Part shown: positions 1 through 5,890 of the stretch, piece after piece
Layout of the letters: each line of letters begins with the position of its first letter
Numbering within the stretch: the first letter of the stretch is position 1
Origin: an uncultured Oscillospiraceae bacterium
GTDB taxonomy: Bacteria > Bacillota > Clostridia > Oscillospirales > Oscillospiraceae
Reading direction: 5' to 3'
Length of the DNA: 5,890 nucleotides
Assembly (NCBI GenBank): GCA_900769835.1
Contig: CAAGIE010000162.1
Location: forward strand, 1 to 5,890
Notes under the pieces: generated by a model
Databases searched by the model: none
What the model was told of the DNA's origin: nothing
The model's input: only the letters and a program-made list of their open reading frames with translations
Program-made: the position numbers and the translations under genes

Positions 1-876
1 CAGCAGTGCATAGATCAAACCGCCGCCAAAGCTATCGCCACCACCTACGCGGTCGACGATATGCACTGCGTAGTTGGGAGCAAAGCAAGCCTTGCCGTCA
101 GCATAGAGCATCGCAGACCAATTGTTATCGTTGGCGGAAATACTGCCGCGGAGAGTGATCGCCACCTTCTCGCAACCAAAACGCTGGGAAAGTTGCTCAG
201 CCACGCTGATATAGCCCTCGTGATCCAACTTGCCTGCATTGATATCGGTATTAGCGGCAGTGATGCCGAACACATCCTTTGCATCCTCTTCGTTAGCAAT
301 ACATACATCAACATAAGGCATCAGCTGGCTCATAACCTCGTTTGCCTGAGCGGAGGTCCAGAGTTTTTTGCGGAAGTTCAGGTCACAACTGATCTTCACG
401 CCCAGCTTCTTTGCAGCCTTGCAAGCATCCAGGCAGATCTGGGGCAACTCGCCGCCCAATGCGGGGGTAATACCGGTCCAATGGAACCAATCAGCACCCT
501 GGAAGATCTTTTCCCAGTCAAACTCCTCGCGCTTAGCCAGGGAGATTGCAGAATATGCGCGGTCATAAATGACCTTGGATGCTCTCTGGGAAGCGCCCTT
601 TTCGCAGAAATAGATGCCCAAACGCTCGCCGCCACGCACCATATCCTTTGTATCTACACCAAACTTCCGCAGGGAATTCACGGCGCACTGGCCGATCTCG
701 TGGGCAGGAACTTTGGAAACAAATGCGGCATCCATACCATAGTTTGCCAGGGAAACTGCCACATTGGCCTCGCCACCGGCATAGGTTGCTTCAAAACGGT
801 CAGCCTGAACAAAACGACGGTAGCCCTCAGGGTTCAGGCGCATCATAATTTCACCAAAAGTAATAATTCTCTTCAT
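1..876 (-). CDS. kdgK: 2-keto-3-deoxygluconate kinase, PfkB/ribokinase family (3' end cut by window)
   Basis: Cytoplasmic sugar kinase that phosphorylates 2-keto-3-deoxygluconate with ATP to KDPG, the substrate of the adjacent aldolase. I translated 292 residues from ATG 874-876; the frame is still open at base 1, and family members are usually about 310-345 residues, so only the C-terminal tail is missing. Seen: the N-terminal strand MKRIITFGEIMMRLNP, the first PfkB signature around residues 33-57 (AGGEANVAVSLANYG), the strand KISCDLNFRKKLW (161-173) typical of KDG kinases, and the second PfkB signature at 275-286, DRVGGGDSFGGG, with Asp281 as the expected catalytic base. The anion hole reads GGGD rather than the commoner GAGD, a variant I believe also occurs in Clostridia kinases. 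A strong GGAGGA site at 884-889 lies 7 bases before the start. The gene begins 14 bp after the kdgA stop, so the two are almost certainly co-transcribed. The neighbouring aldolase strengthens the KDG assignment over fructokinase or another PfkB sugar kinase. Confidence 0.9.
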   Translation of the reverse strand, partial: MKRIITFGEIMMRLNPEGYRRFVQADRFEATYAGGEANVAVSLANYGMDAAFVSKVPAHEIGQCAVNSLRKFGVDTKDMVRGGERLGIYFCEKGASQRASKVIYDRAYSAISLAKREEFDWEKIFQGADWFHWTGITPALGGELPQICLDACKAAKKLGVKISCDLNFRKKLWTSAQANEVMSQLMPYVDVCIANEEDAKDVFGITAANTDINAGKLDHEGYISVAEQLSQRFGCEKVAITLRGSISANDNNWSAMLYADGKACFAPNYAVHIVDRVGGGDSFGGGLIYALL

Positions 877-890
877 AACAGTTTCCTCCA

Positions 891-1544
891 TTATACATTA
901 TTAACAGCCGCGATCAATTCCCGCGCTGCATTGGTTAACGACTCAAAATCACCTGCGGCGATGGCGTTCTTATTTACCAGTTTACCGCCAACACCTACGC
1001 CCAGGACACCGGCCTTAATGTAATCGGCAGCATTGTCACTGCTGATATTGCCCACTGCCAGCATTTTTACGTGGCTGATGGGCGCCATAATTGCCTTGAC
1101 GTAATCCACACCCATCAGGCCGATGGGGAACAATTTTACATAGTCTGCGCCAGCCTTGTGGGCGATCATCACCTCGCTGGGAGTCAGCGCGCCGGGCATA
1201 GAAACAAGACCCAACTCCAGGGTTCTGCGGATCACATCGGTATCCACATTGGGAGAAATGATATACTCCGCACCGGCTTTCGCCGCCATATCCACCTGCT
1301 CCACAGTCACCACGGTGCCTGCGCCGATCCGCATACGACCTTCAAATGCCTGCTTGAGAACAGCGATGGTATCTGCAGTCTTCTGGTGCAACTCGGGTGT
1401 CTTCTGAGGAAATGTCACTTCCAACAAACGAATGCCACCGGCATAGAGCGCCTCGGCAACCTTCAGGCAGGTATCGGGATCCACACCGCGCACGATGGCG
1501 ATCACCTTTTCCTGCTCAACCAATTTACAAATTTCTTGCTTCAT
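891..1544 (-). CDS. kdgA: KDPG aldolase (2-dehydro-3-deoxy-phosphogluconate aldolase / 4-hydroxy-2-oxoglutarate aldolase)
   Basis: Class I aldolase that splits KDPG into pyruvate and glyceraldehyde-3-phosphate, the last step of KDG catabolism and of the Entner-Doudoroff route. The protein is 217 residues, close to the 205-215 usual for KdgA/Eda, and forms one TIM barrel. Seen: IAIVRG at 15-20, the catalytic glutamate Glu42 in LEVTF, GAGTV at 74-78, SPN at 97-99, MPGALTPSE at 116-124, and the Schiff-base lysine Lys137 in YVKLFP. Start choice: an in-frame ATG at 1572-1574 would add 10 residues but has no ribosome binding site, whereas ATG 1542-1544 is preceded by GGAGGG and gives the family-typical MKQEICKLVEQEKVIAIVRG. 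Two positions differ from E. coli Eda: the phosphate-loop TGG is VGN at 164-166, and the Arg four residues after the catalytic Glu is Pro46. A related 2-keto-3-deoxy-phosphate aldolase such as a DgoA-like enzyme is possible, but the kdgK neighbour favours KDPG. Confidence 0.93.
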   Translation of the reverse strand: MKQEICKLVEQEKVIAIVRGVDPDTCLKVAEALYAGGIRLLEVTFPQKTPELHQKTADTIAVLKQAFEGRMRIGAGTVVTVEQVDMAAKAGAEYIISPNVDTDVIRRTLELGLVSMPGALTPSEVMIAHKAGADYVKLFPIGLMGVDYVKAIMAPISHVKMLAVGNISSDNAADYIKAGVLGVGVGGKLVNKNAIAAGDFESLTNAARELIAAVNNV

Positions 1545-1548
1545 AATT

Positions 1549-1554
1549 CCCTCC
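1549..1554 (-). promoter_or_regulatory. Ribosome binding site of kdgA (decides start)
   Basis: The minus strand reads GGAGGG followed by AATT and then ATG (1542-1544). No comparable purine-rich site precedes the in-frame ATG codons 30 and 27 bases upstream. This places translation initiation at 1544 and makes kdgA 217 residues rather than 227. Confidence 0.85.
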
Positions 1555-1558
1555 GTAC

Positions 1559-1587
1559 TTGACTTTTTCATCATTTTTTCATATTAT
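1559..1587 (+). promoter_or_regulatory. Predicted sigma-A promoter of the IclR-family regulator
   Basis: TTGACT at 1559-1564, exactly 17 bp, then TATTAT at 1582-1587: five of six matches to consensus in each hexamer with optimal spacing. It points right, toward the regulator at 1671, with transcription expected to begin near 1594 and a leader of about 76 bases. The -10 hexamer is inside the palindrome at 1576-1592, which suggests autorepression. It is read from sequence only; the start site is inferred. Confidence 0.65.
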
Positions 1588-1592
1588 GAAAA
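1576..1592. promoter_or_regulatory. Perfect 17-bp palindrome, probable operator for the IclR-family regulator
   Basis: TTTTCATATTATGAAAA is an exact inverted repeat with 8-bp arms around one central base. It covers the -10 hexamer of the predicted regulator promoter and lies about 22-38 bases downstream of the predicted kdgA start. IclR-family proteins bind short AT-rich palindromes next to their own genes, and the TTTCAT/ATGAAA arms recall those of enterobacterial KdgR boxes, although the arms are arranged in the opposite order and spacing here. Binding would block the regulator promoter directly and act as a roadblock or start-site repressor for kdgA. Assignment to this regulator is inferred from position. 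Confidence 0.6.
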
Positions 1593-1596
1593 CGCA

Positions 1597-1611
1597 TTTC
1601 ATATCACAGAA
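1597..1611. promoter_or_regulatory. Degenerate second copy of the operator palindrome
   Basis: TTTCATATCACAGAA matches the core TTTCATATTATGAAA (1577-1591) at 11 of 15 positions, with the left arm intact and the right arm decayed. It starts exactly 20 bp after the core of the perfect site, close to two helical turns, so two dimers could sit on one face of the DNA. It lies over or next to both predicted transcription starts (about 1594 and 1614). Confidence 0.35.
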
Positions 1612-1620
1612 TCTAATTCC

Positions 1621-1649
1621 CTTATACAATATATAAATAGGAATGTCAA
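1621..1649 (-). promoter_or_regulatory. Predicted sigma-A promoter of the kdgA-kdgK operon
   Basis: On the minus strand TTGACA (plus-strand 1644-1649) is a perfect -35 box, followed by 17 bp and TATAAG (1621-1626), a five-of-six -10 box. Transcription should begin near 1614 and run left, giving a leader of about 70 bases before kdgA. The -35 box lies only 9 bases upstream of the regulator's ribosome binding site, so this promoter sits within the regulator's own leader. Confidence 0.75.
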
Positions 1650-1670
1650 TAGCATAAAAGAGGTAATTTT

Positions 1671-2432
1671 ATGAGTACTCCAGTACAATCCATCGACCGC
1701 GTTTTGGATATTATCGAGATCCTTTCTGAGAATCCCAACGGGCTGACACTGACCGATCTTGCATCTCTTGCAGAACTGCACCCCAGCACCGCCCACCGCT
1801 TGCTTTCTTCCCTGGCAAGCCGGGGTTATGCTATCAAAAATCAGGAGACCGGCAGATATAAACTCACCCTGCGGATCTTCGAGATTGCCAGTCGGGTGGC
1901 AAACAGTTCTAACCTCCTCACCGTCAGTCGACCTATTCTGGAGCGACTGCAGCACAGCACCAACGAAACTGTCCATCTGGTGGTTCCCGACGGAACGGAT
2001 GTGGTGTACCTATATAAAGAGTCCGACGGCAGTTTGGATGTGCGAATGGGCTCTACCATCGGTCTGCGCTCCCCTATGTACTGCACCGGTGTCGGCAAAA
2101 GCATTTTGGCATACCTGCCTAAGGAGAAATTCCGGAAGATATGGGACGCATCCCGCCCGATCCAGCACACTCCCCACACCATTATTCAGGAGGAGCAAAT
2201 GCTGGCAGAATGTCAGAAGATCCGGAAACTCGGTTATGCCACTGACATCGAAGAACACGAAGCCGGTGTATGTTGTGTGGCGGCAGTGATTCGAAACTGC
2301 TTCGATCGTCCCGTTGCTGCCATCAGCATTTCCCTGCCCGCTTTCCGTTTTTCAAAAGAAAAGGAAGAGGAATTGAGCCGTCAGGTGATGCTCACCGCCA
2401 ACGAAATTTCTTCCCAACTGGGTCATATCTAA
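1671..2432 (+). CDS. IclR-family transcriptional regulator, probable KDG-operon repressor (KdgR-like)
   Basis: Full-length 253-residue IclR protein, the usual size. The N-terminal winged helix-turn-helix spans about residues 5-70: VQSIDRVLDIIEIL, a helix pair around 25-47 (LTLTDLASLAELHPSTAHRLLSSL), and a wing ending in GRYKLTLRIFEIA. The C-terminal effector domain (about 80-250) carries the family marks MYCTGVGKSILAYLP at 136-150 and GYATDIEEHEAGVCCVAAVI at 189-208. The start ATG follows AGAGG at 1659-1663 by 7 bases. It diverges from kdgA-kdgK, and a palindrome overlaps its own -10 box, so autoregulation and control of kdgAK in response to KDG or a related sugar acid are likely. That effector is inferred from the neighbours, since the IclR family includes both repressors and activators and sequence alone does not fix the ligand. 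The gene ends directly in a terminator. Confidence 0.92.
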   Translation: MSTPVQSIDRVLDIIEILSENPNGLTLTDLASLAELHPSTAHRLLSSLASRGYAIKNQETGRYKLTLRIFEIASRVANSSNLLTVSRPILERLQHSTNETVHLVVPDGTDVVYLYKESDGSLDVRMGSTIGLRSPMYCTGVGKSILAYLPKEKFRKIWDASRPIQHTPHTIIQEEQMLAECQKIRKLGYATDIEEHEAGVCCVAAVIRNCFDRPVAAISISLPAFRFSKEKEEELSRQVMLTANEISSQLGHI

Positions 2433-2464
2433 AAAAAGCAGGAGTCTTTCGACTCCTGCTTTTT
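2433..2464. terminator. Bidirectional intrinsic terminator between the convergent regulator and glycosyltransferase genes
   Basis: AGCAGGAGTC (2437-2446), a 4-base loop, and GACTCCTGCT (2451-2460) form a perfect 10-bp stem. A-tract and T-tract flanks can extend it to 14 bp. Read rightward it ends in five T residues (2460-2464). Read leftward it has a GAAA tetraloop and ends in seven T residues (complement of 2431-2437), so it should be stronger for the glycosyltransferase transcript. The two stop codons, TAA at 2430-2432 and its counterpart at 2463-2465, sit in the flanking tracts. Confidence 0.93.
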
Positions 2465-3626
2465 ATTTGATTACTCTCTTATAAATAGAAATTGCGCGGT
2501 CAGCGATCACATCACTGTCAAACTGCTTTGCCACCTGGCGTACGGCAGACTCATCGATATCGTCCAAACGCCGGTACATCCGGAAAATGGCATCTGCAAA
2601 GCCTTCCACATCATCCACATCGGAAAACTCCGAACATTCAGGTGTCAGGAAGCCTTCCGGACCACAACAACGGGTACTTACCACCGGCACACCGGATGCC
2701 AGTGCTTCCACTGCGGGAATGCAGAAAGTTTCAATACTGCAAGGCACAAGGAAAATATCTGTTGCAGAAAGGATCTCTGCGATCTCCTCGGTGGTCTTTC
2801 TGCCAACGAACTTCACGCAGTCATTCATCTGCATTTCCGTGGTTGCAGTCTTAAAGACTCCGGCATAATGTCCGTCACCTACCACTGTGTATTCAAAGTC
2901 CGGCAAAAGGCCCTTGTCTTTGAGAATTTTTAGAGCACGGACAGCCATATCAATGCGCTTGGTTTCCCGCAAGGCGCATACGCTGGCGAATCGAAGTTTT
3001 TCTCCCCTGCTCACTCTGGGACGCTGATAAACGGAAGTGTCGATGATATTCGGCAGGATCTCGGATACCCGACCGAACTCCTCACGATAGATCTTCTGCA
3101 TATAGTTGCCAACGCTGGTATGCACCGCCGCGTGATCCATTGCATACTGGGCAAATTTGCCCTCTCTGCCGCTCATAAAGCGCTGGAAATAAGACGCATG
3201 CTCCGTAATCACCACGGGAACACCGATCTCCTCACCCAGCACGCAAGCGGCATAGCCACCGGGAACGGTGACCTGACCGTGGATCACATCAGGCTTGCCG
3301 TGGATCTTTTCGTACTCGCGATAGAGTTTTACAAGGCGCTTTGCATACAAACGGGTTTGCAGGTCAAAGGAAAGCCGACGCAAATTCAGCATCCGCTTAA
3401 AGTAAGTGGTGTAGCCTTTTTCTTCCACCTGATAACTTTTCTTAATAAACGGATATTTCCAGAACAAGGAAATGCCCATACGGTCAATATGGAGCATATT
3501 GACTTTCACACCGGCTTTCGACAGTGCTTCGCAGAAATGCTTATGATAGATACCCAAAAGTTTATCATTGCGGTGGGGATACCAGGTAGATACCACCAAA
3601 ACGTGGAGATTTGAATTCTTTTCCAT
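2463..3626 (-). CDS. Family-4 glycosyltransferase, GT-B fold
   Basis: Protein of 387 residues, typical of a GT4 retaining glycosyltransferase that moves a sugar from a nucleotide-sugar donor to a lipid-linked or polysaccharide acceptor at the inner face of the membrane. No signal peptide or membrane segment is seen. The N-terminal Rossmann half begins HVLVVSTWYPHRNDKLLGIYHKHFCEAL and contains DVIHGQVTVPGGYAACVL (113-130) and VVITEHASYF (138-147). The C-terminal donor half has FASVCALRETKRID (213-226), YTVVGDG (246-252) and the EX7E signature E299-TFCIPAV-E307 followed by ALASGVPVVSTR. The next loop reads CCGPEGF where many relatives have CGGPEDF. Start: ATG 3624-3626 follows AAGGTG (3633-3638) by 6 bases; an in-frame TTG at 3677 would run through the upstream palindrome and has no binding site. 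The gene lies 51 bp after purL and no promoter is seen in the gap. Sugar, acceptor and pathway cannot be told from the sequence; envelope polysaccharide synthesis is the usual role. Confidence 0.9.
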   Translation of the reverse strand: MEKNSNLHVLVVSTWYPHRNDKLLGIYHKHFCEALSKAGVKVNMLHIDRMGISLFWKYPFIKKSYQVEEKGYTTYFKRMLNLRRLSFDLQTRLYAKRLVKLYREYEKIHGKPDVIHGQVTVPGGYAACVLGEEIGVPVVITEHASYFQRFMSGREGKFAQYAMDHAAVHTSVGNYMQKIYREEFGRVSEILPNIIDTSVYQRPRVSRGEKLRFASVCALRETKRIDMAVRALKILKDKGLLPDFEYTVVGDGHYAGVFKTATTEMQMNDCVKFVGRKTTEEIAEILSATDIFLVPCSIETFCIPAVEALASGVPVVSTRCCGPEGFLTPECSEFSDVDDVEGFADAIFRMYRRLDDIDESAVRQVAKQFDSDVIADRAISIYKRVIK

Positions 3627-3645
3627 TATCTTCACCTTATACTGG

Positions 3646-3671
3646 AGGGCATCCGGAATTCCGGATGCCCT
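3646..3671. repeat. Perfect 26-bp palindrome between purL and the glycosyltransferase gene
   Basis: The arms are AGGGCATCCGGAA (3646-3658) and its exact reverse complement (3659-3671). As RNA it would form a GC-rich stem of about 11 bp with an AAUU loop. It starts 7 bases after the purL stop codon and ends 7 bases before the glycosyltransferase ribosome binding site. Neither side has a U-tract, so it is not a standard intrinsic terminator. It may be a stem that protects the purL 3' end or partly limits read-through, or a symmetrical protein-binding site. Confidence 0.85.
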
Positions 3672-3677
3672 GACCAA

Positions 3678-5890
3678 TTACTTGAAATACTTAACTGCGG
3701 CCTCGAACATACGAATGTCGTAATTGCCGGGGACGTTCTTATACAGACCTGCGCCAACACGCTCGCTATGGCCCATCTTACCGAATACTCTGCCATCGGG
3801 AGAAGTAATGCCCTCGATTGCAAACAGAGAACCGTTGGGGTTGAATGCGGCGTCCATAGTGGGCTCATTATTGAGATCCACATACTGGGTAGCGATCTGA
3901 CCGTTTGCGGCCAGCTGCAGTGCCAATTCCTCGGATGCGAAGAAGCGACCCTCGCCGTGGGAAATAGGCACATTCACGACATCGCCCACATTCATCAGGC
4001 TCAGCCAGGGAGACTTGTTGGATGCGATGCGGGTGCGAACAATTCGGGACTGGTGACGTGCAATGGTATTGAAGGTCAAGGTGGGAAAATTTGCATCCGT
4101 GTCGATGATCTTGCCGTAAGGCACCAGGCCCAACTTGATCAGTGCCTGGAAACCGTTACAAATACCGCACATCAGGCCGTCGCGCTCATCCAGGAGTTTA
4201 CCGACCTGCTCCTTAATAGCGGGATTACGGAAGAACGCAGTGATGAACTTTGCGGAACCGTCAGGCTCGTCACCGCCGGAGAAACCGCCGGGGATGAAGA
4301 TCATCTGGGACTCTGCGATCTTCCCCGCCACAGTCTCTACGCTTCTTGCAACGTCTTCTGCAGTCAGGTTGCGGATCACAACGATCTCTGCCTCGCCGCC
4401 TGCGGCCATAACTGCCTTAGCGGAGTCATACTCACAGTTGGTGCCGGGGAATACGGGGATCAGCACCTTGGGCTTTGCTACCTTTACTGCCGGTGCAATA
4501 CCGGTGGAGCCGGTTGCGCAGAATGCTTCGATCTTGGCGTCGGTTTCCTTGGTCTTGGTGGGATACACCTTCTCCAGGACAGCAGTGTTCAGCTCATACA
4601 GTTCGCTGATTGCAACGGTCTCGCCGGCGTAGGAAATAGTGGGCTCTGCGGTGGTGCAACCGATCAGGGTGCCGCAATCGCAGGTCTCAGTCATTTCTGC
4701 AATGATCATACCGTAGCCGCAATCCACTGCCACATCGGAAACTGCCTCGAAGCCAATGCCGTTACCGAAGGACATCTTCATCACAGCTTCGGCGACACCG
4801 CCTGCATCTACCGCCCAGGATGCCTTGACCTTGCCGGCCTGGCACAGAGCGTGATACTGCTCCCAAGTGGACTTCCAGCCATCGTAATCAGACAGATCGT
4901 TGGTACCGAACAGATATACGGGATGACCAGCTTCCTTGAATTCGTTGGAGATCACTTCTTCTGCTTTAACGGGAGCGATGGCAAAGGAGATCACAGTGGG
5001 AGGTACGTCCTTATCCAGGAAGGTGCCGGACATAGAGTCCTTGCCACCAATGGCGGCGGCGTTCAGACCCAGCTGTGCATCCAGCGCACCCAGAAGTGCC
5101 TGGAAGGGCTTGCCCCAGCGCTGGGGCTCGGTTCTCAGTTTCTCAAAGAACTCCTGCAGAGTCAGGTATACTTTCTTATAATCTGCGCCTGCGGCAACGA
5201 TCTTTGCCACAGAGGAAATGATGCTTGCCTGGGCGCCGATATAGGGATCGCTGCTCAGCAGATCAGGGTCGCAGCCCCAAGCGAACAAGCTTGCCTGGTC
5301 GGTGAACTGACCGGGCAGAACCGGCAACTTTGCGGCCATTGCCTGAGTGGGAGTAGACTGGTTCTTGCCACCGAAAGGCATCAGCACAGAACCTGCGCCG
5401 ATGGTAGCGTCAAAGCGCTCCACAAGGCCTCTCTGGGATGCAAACTTCAGTTCGGAAGCCATGGTACGCAGATCCATCTTAGCGTTGGTATTGGCGCACT
5501 TGCGATCTGCAACCTCAACTGCAACGTGCTTCACTGCACCGTTGGTGTTCAGGAATGCACGGCTCAGGTTTGCGATCTCGTTACCCTTCCAGGACATAAC
5601 CATACGAGCTTCCTCAGTGACCACTGCCACGCGGTAAGCCTCCAGATTTTCCTTCTCTGCGGCGGCAATAAATGCATCCACATCCTCGGGTGCAACCACC
5701 ACTGCCATACGCTCCTGGGACTCGGAAATTGCGATTTCAGTGCCGTCCAGGCCGTCATACTTCTTACGAACTGCATCCAGATCGATACGCAGACCGTCTG
5801 CCAACTCACCGATCGCAACGGAAACACCGCCGGCGCCAAAGTCGTTGCAGCGCTTGATCAAACGGGTCACATTGGCATCGCGGAACAGAC
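3678..5890 (-). CDS. purL: Phosphoribosylformylglycinamidine synthase (FGAM synthase), single-chain type, C-terminal part
   Basis: Fourth step of purine synthesis: FGAR, glutamine and ATP give FGAM, glutamate and ADP. 736 whole codons are visible and the frame is open at the right edge; single-chain family members run about 1,200-1,300 residues, so the N-terminal part lies outside. Numbering from the Val codon at 5868-5870, seen: RCNDFGAGGVSVAIGELADG (7-26), LDGTEIAISESQERMAVVV (41-59), FGGKNQSTPTQAMAAKLP (166-183), AAIGGKDSMSGTF (272-284) and GGVAEAVMKMSFGNGIGFEA (357-376) of the synthetase half. From about 468 a complete class-I glutaminase domain follows: PVFPGTNCEYDSAKA, IFIPGGFSGGDE, the nucleophile Cys571 in CGICNGFQ (codon 4158-4160), and His701/Glu703 in GHSER near the C-terminus. 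The fused glutaminase means separate purQ and purS are not needed. No frameshift or missing catalytic residue is seen. No other purine gene is in the window, and the next gene downstream is a glycosyltransferase. Confidence 0.96.
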   Translation of the reverse strand, partial: LFRDANVTRLIKRCNDFGAGGVSVAIGELADGLRIDLDAVRKKYDGLDGTEIAISESQERMAVVVAPEDVDAFIAAAEKENLEAYRVAVVTEEARMVMSWKGNEIANLSRAFLNTNGAVKHVAVEVADRKCANTNAKMDLRTMASELKFASQRGLVERFDATIGAGSVLMPFGGKNQSTPTQAMAAKLPVLPGQFTDQASLFAWGCDPDLLSSDPYIGAQASIISSVAKIVAAGADYKKVYLTLQEFFEKLRTEPQRWGKPFQALLGALDAQLGLNAAAIGGKDSMSGTFLDKDVPPTVISFAIAPVKAEEVISNEFKEAGHPVYLFGTNDLSDYDGWKSTWEQYHALCQAGKVKASWAVDAGGVAEAVMKMSFGNGIGFEAVSDVAVDCGYGMIIAEMTETCDCGTLIGCTTAEPTISYAGETVAISELYELNTAVLEKVYPTKTKETDAKIEAFCATGSTGIAPAVKVAKPKVLIPVFPGTNCEYDSAKAVMAAGGEAEIVVIRNLTAEDVARSVETVAGKIAESQMIFIPGGFSGGDEPDGSAKFITAFFRNPAIKEQVGKLLDERDGLMCGICNGFQALIKLGLVPYGKIIDTDANFPTLTFNTIARHQSRIVRTRIASNKSPWLSLMNVGDVVNVPISHGEGRFFASEELALQLAANGQIATQYVDLNNEPTMDAAFNPNGSLFAIEGITSPDGRVFGKMGHSERVGAGLYKNVPGNYDIRMFEAAVKYFK

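Noticed and set aside
61..1023. A 320-codon open frame on the plus strand, antisense to kdgK and the end of kdgA
   Set aside because: It overlaps two well-supported enzymes, spans their junction, has no ribosome binding site worth noting and gives no recognisable protein. It is an open shadow frame caused by codon bias.
1071..1562. A 163-codon plus-strand open frame antisense to kdgA
   Set aside because: It lies opposite kdgA, is rich in His and Cys in the way shadow frames are, and has no family resemblance.
1545..1574. Longer KdgA beginning at ATG 1572-1574
   Set aside because: There is no ribosome binding site ahead of it, and the extra 10 residues are encoded by the leader, including the true GGAGGG site. 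The start at 1544 fits the family length.
1545..1670. Possible riboswitch in the control region
   Set aside because: The predicted leaders are about 70-76 bases, AT-rich, with no terminator-like stem or recognisable aptamer. Promoters and operator-like repeats account for the region.
3120..3614. A 164-codon plus-strand open frame antisense to the glycosyltransferase
   Set aside because: The opposite strand encodes a complete GT4 enzyme with its signature motifs. The antisense product has no recognisable domain.
3636..3641. TATAAG-like -10 box just upstream of the glycosyltransferase
   Set aside because: No -35-like hexamer lies 16-18 bp upstream, and the position is only about 10 bases from the start codon, overlapping the ribosome binding site.
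3627..3677. Longer glycosyltransferase beginning at TTG 3675-3677
   Set aside because: The extension would be translated through the 26-bp palindrome, starts directly at the purL stop without a ribosome binding site, and adds residues unlike a GT4 N-terminus.

Overview
The window looks like chromosomal DNA from a low-to-mid GC Firmicute, most likely a gut-type Clostridia (Oscillospiraceae/Lachnospiraceae-like). The reasons are strong GGAGG-type ribosome binding sites, near-consensus sigma-A promoters, a compact intrinsic terminator, and a single-chain PurL in which synthetase and glutaminase are fused. The assignment is inferred from style; there is no rRNA or other marker gene. All five protein genes are ordinary metabolic, regulatory or envelope genes. 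I see no mobile element, CRISPR array, tRNA or rRNA.

Left part (1-2464): a module for using 2-keto-3-deoxygluconate (KDG), the intermediate of pectin/hexuronate breakdown. On the minus strand, kdgA (KDPG aldolase, 891-1544) is followed after 14 bp by kdgK (KDG kinase, 1-876, cut by the window edge). The kinase makes KDPG from KDG and ATP, and the aldolase splits KDPG into pyruvate and glyceraldehyde-3-phosphate. Diverging from them on the plus strand is an IclR-family regulator (1671-2432), most likely their local repressor. The 126-bp control region between kdgA and the regulator is the most interesting part of the window. Each gene has a well-formed promoter with 17-bp spacing, but the promoters point toward and across each other. 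A 17-bp palindrome covers the -10 box of the regulator promoter, and a degenerate second copy lies 20 bp away, over both predicted transcription starts.

Middle (2433-3677): a bidirectional hairpin terminator fills the whole 30-bp gap between the convergent regulator and a family-4 (GT-B) glycosyltransferase gene (2463-3626, minus strand). Between the glycosyltransferase and purL lies a perfect 26-bp palindrome without a U-tract.

Right part (3678-5890): the C-terminal 736 codons of purL (FGAM synthase, minus strand). It holds the end of the synthetase half and the complete glutaminase domain, and continues past the right edge. The glycosyltransferase follows purL by 51 bp in the same direction and has no obvious promoter of its own, so it may be read from purL transcripts. 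The only gap without a gene longer than 100 bp is the 126-bp control region.
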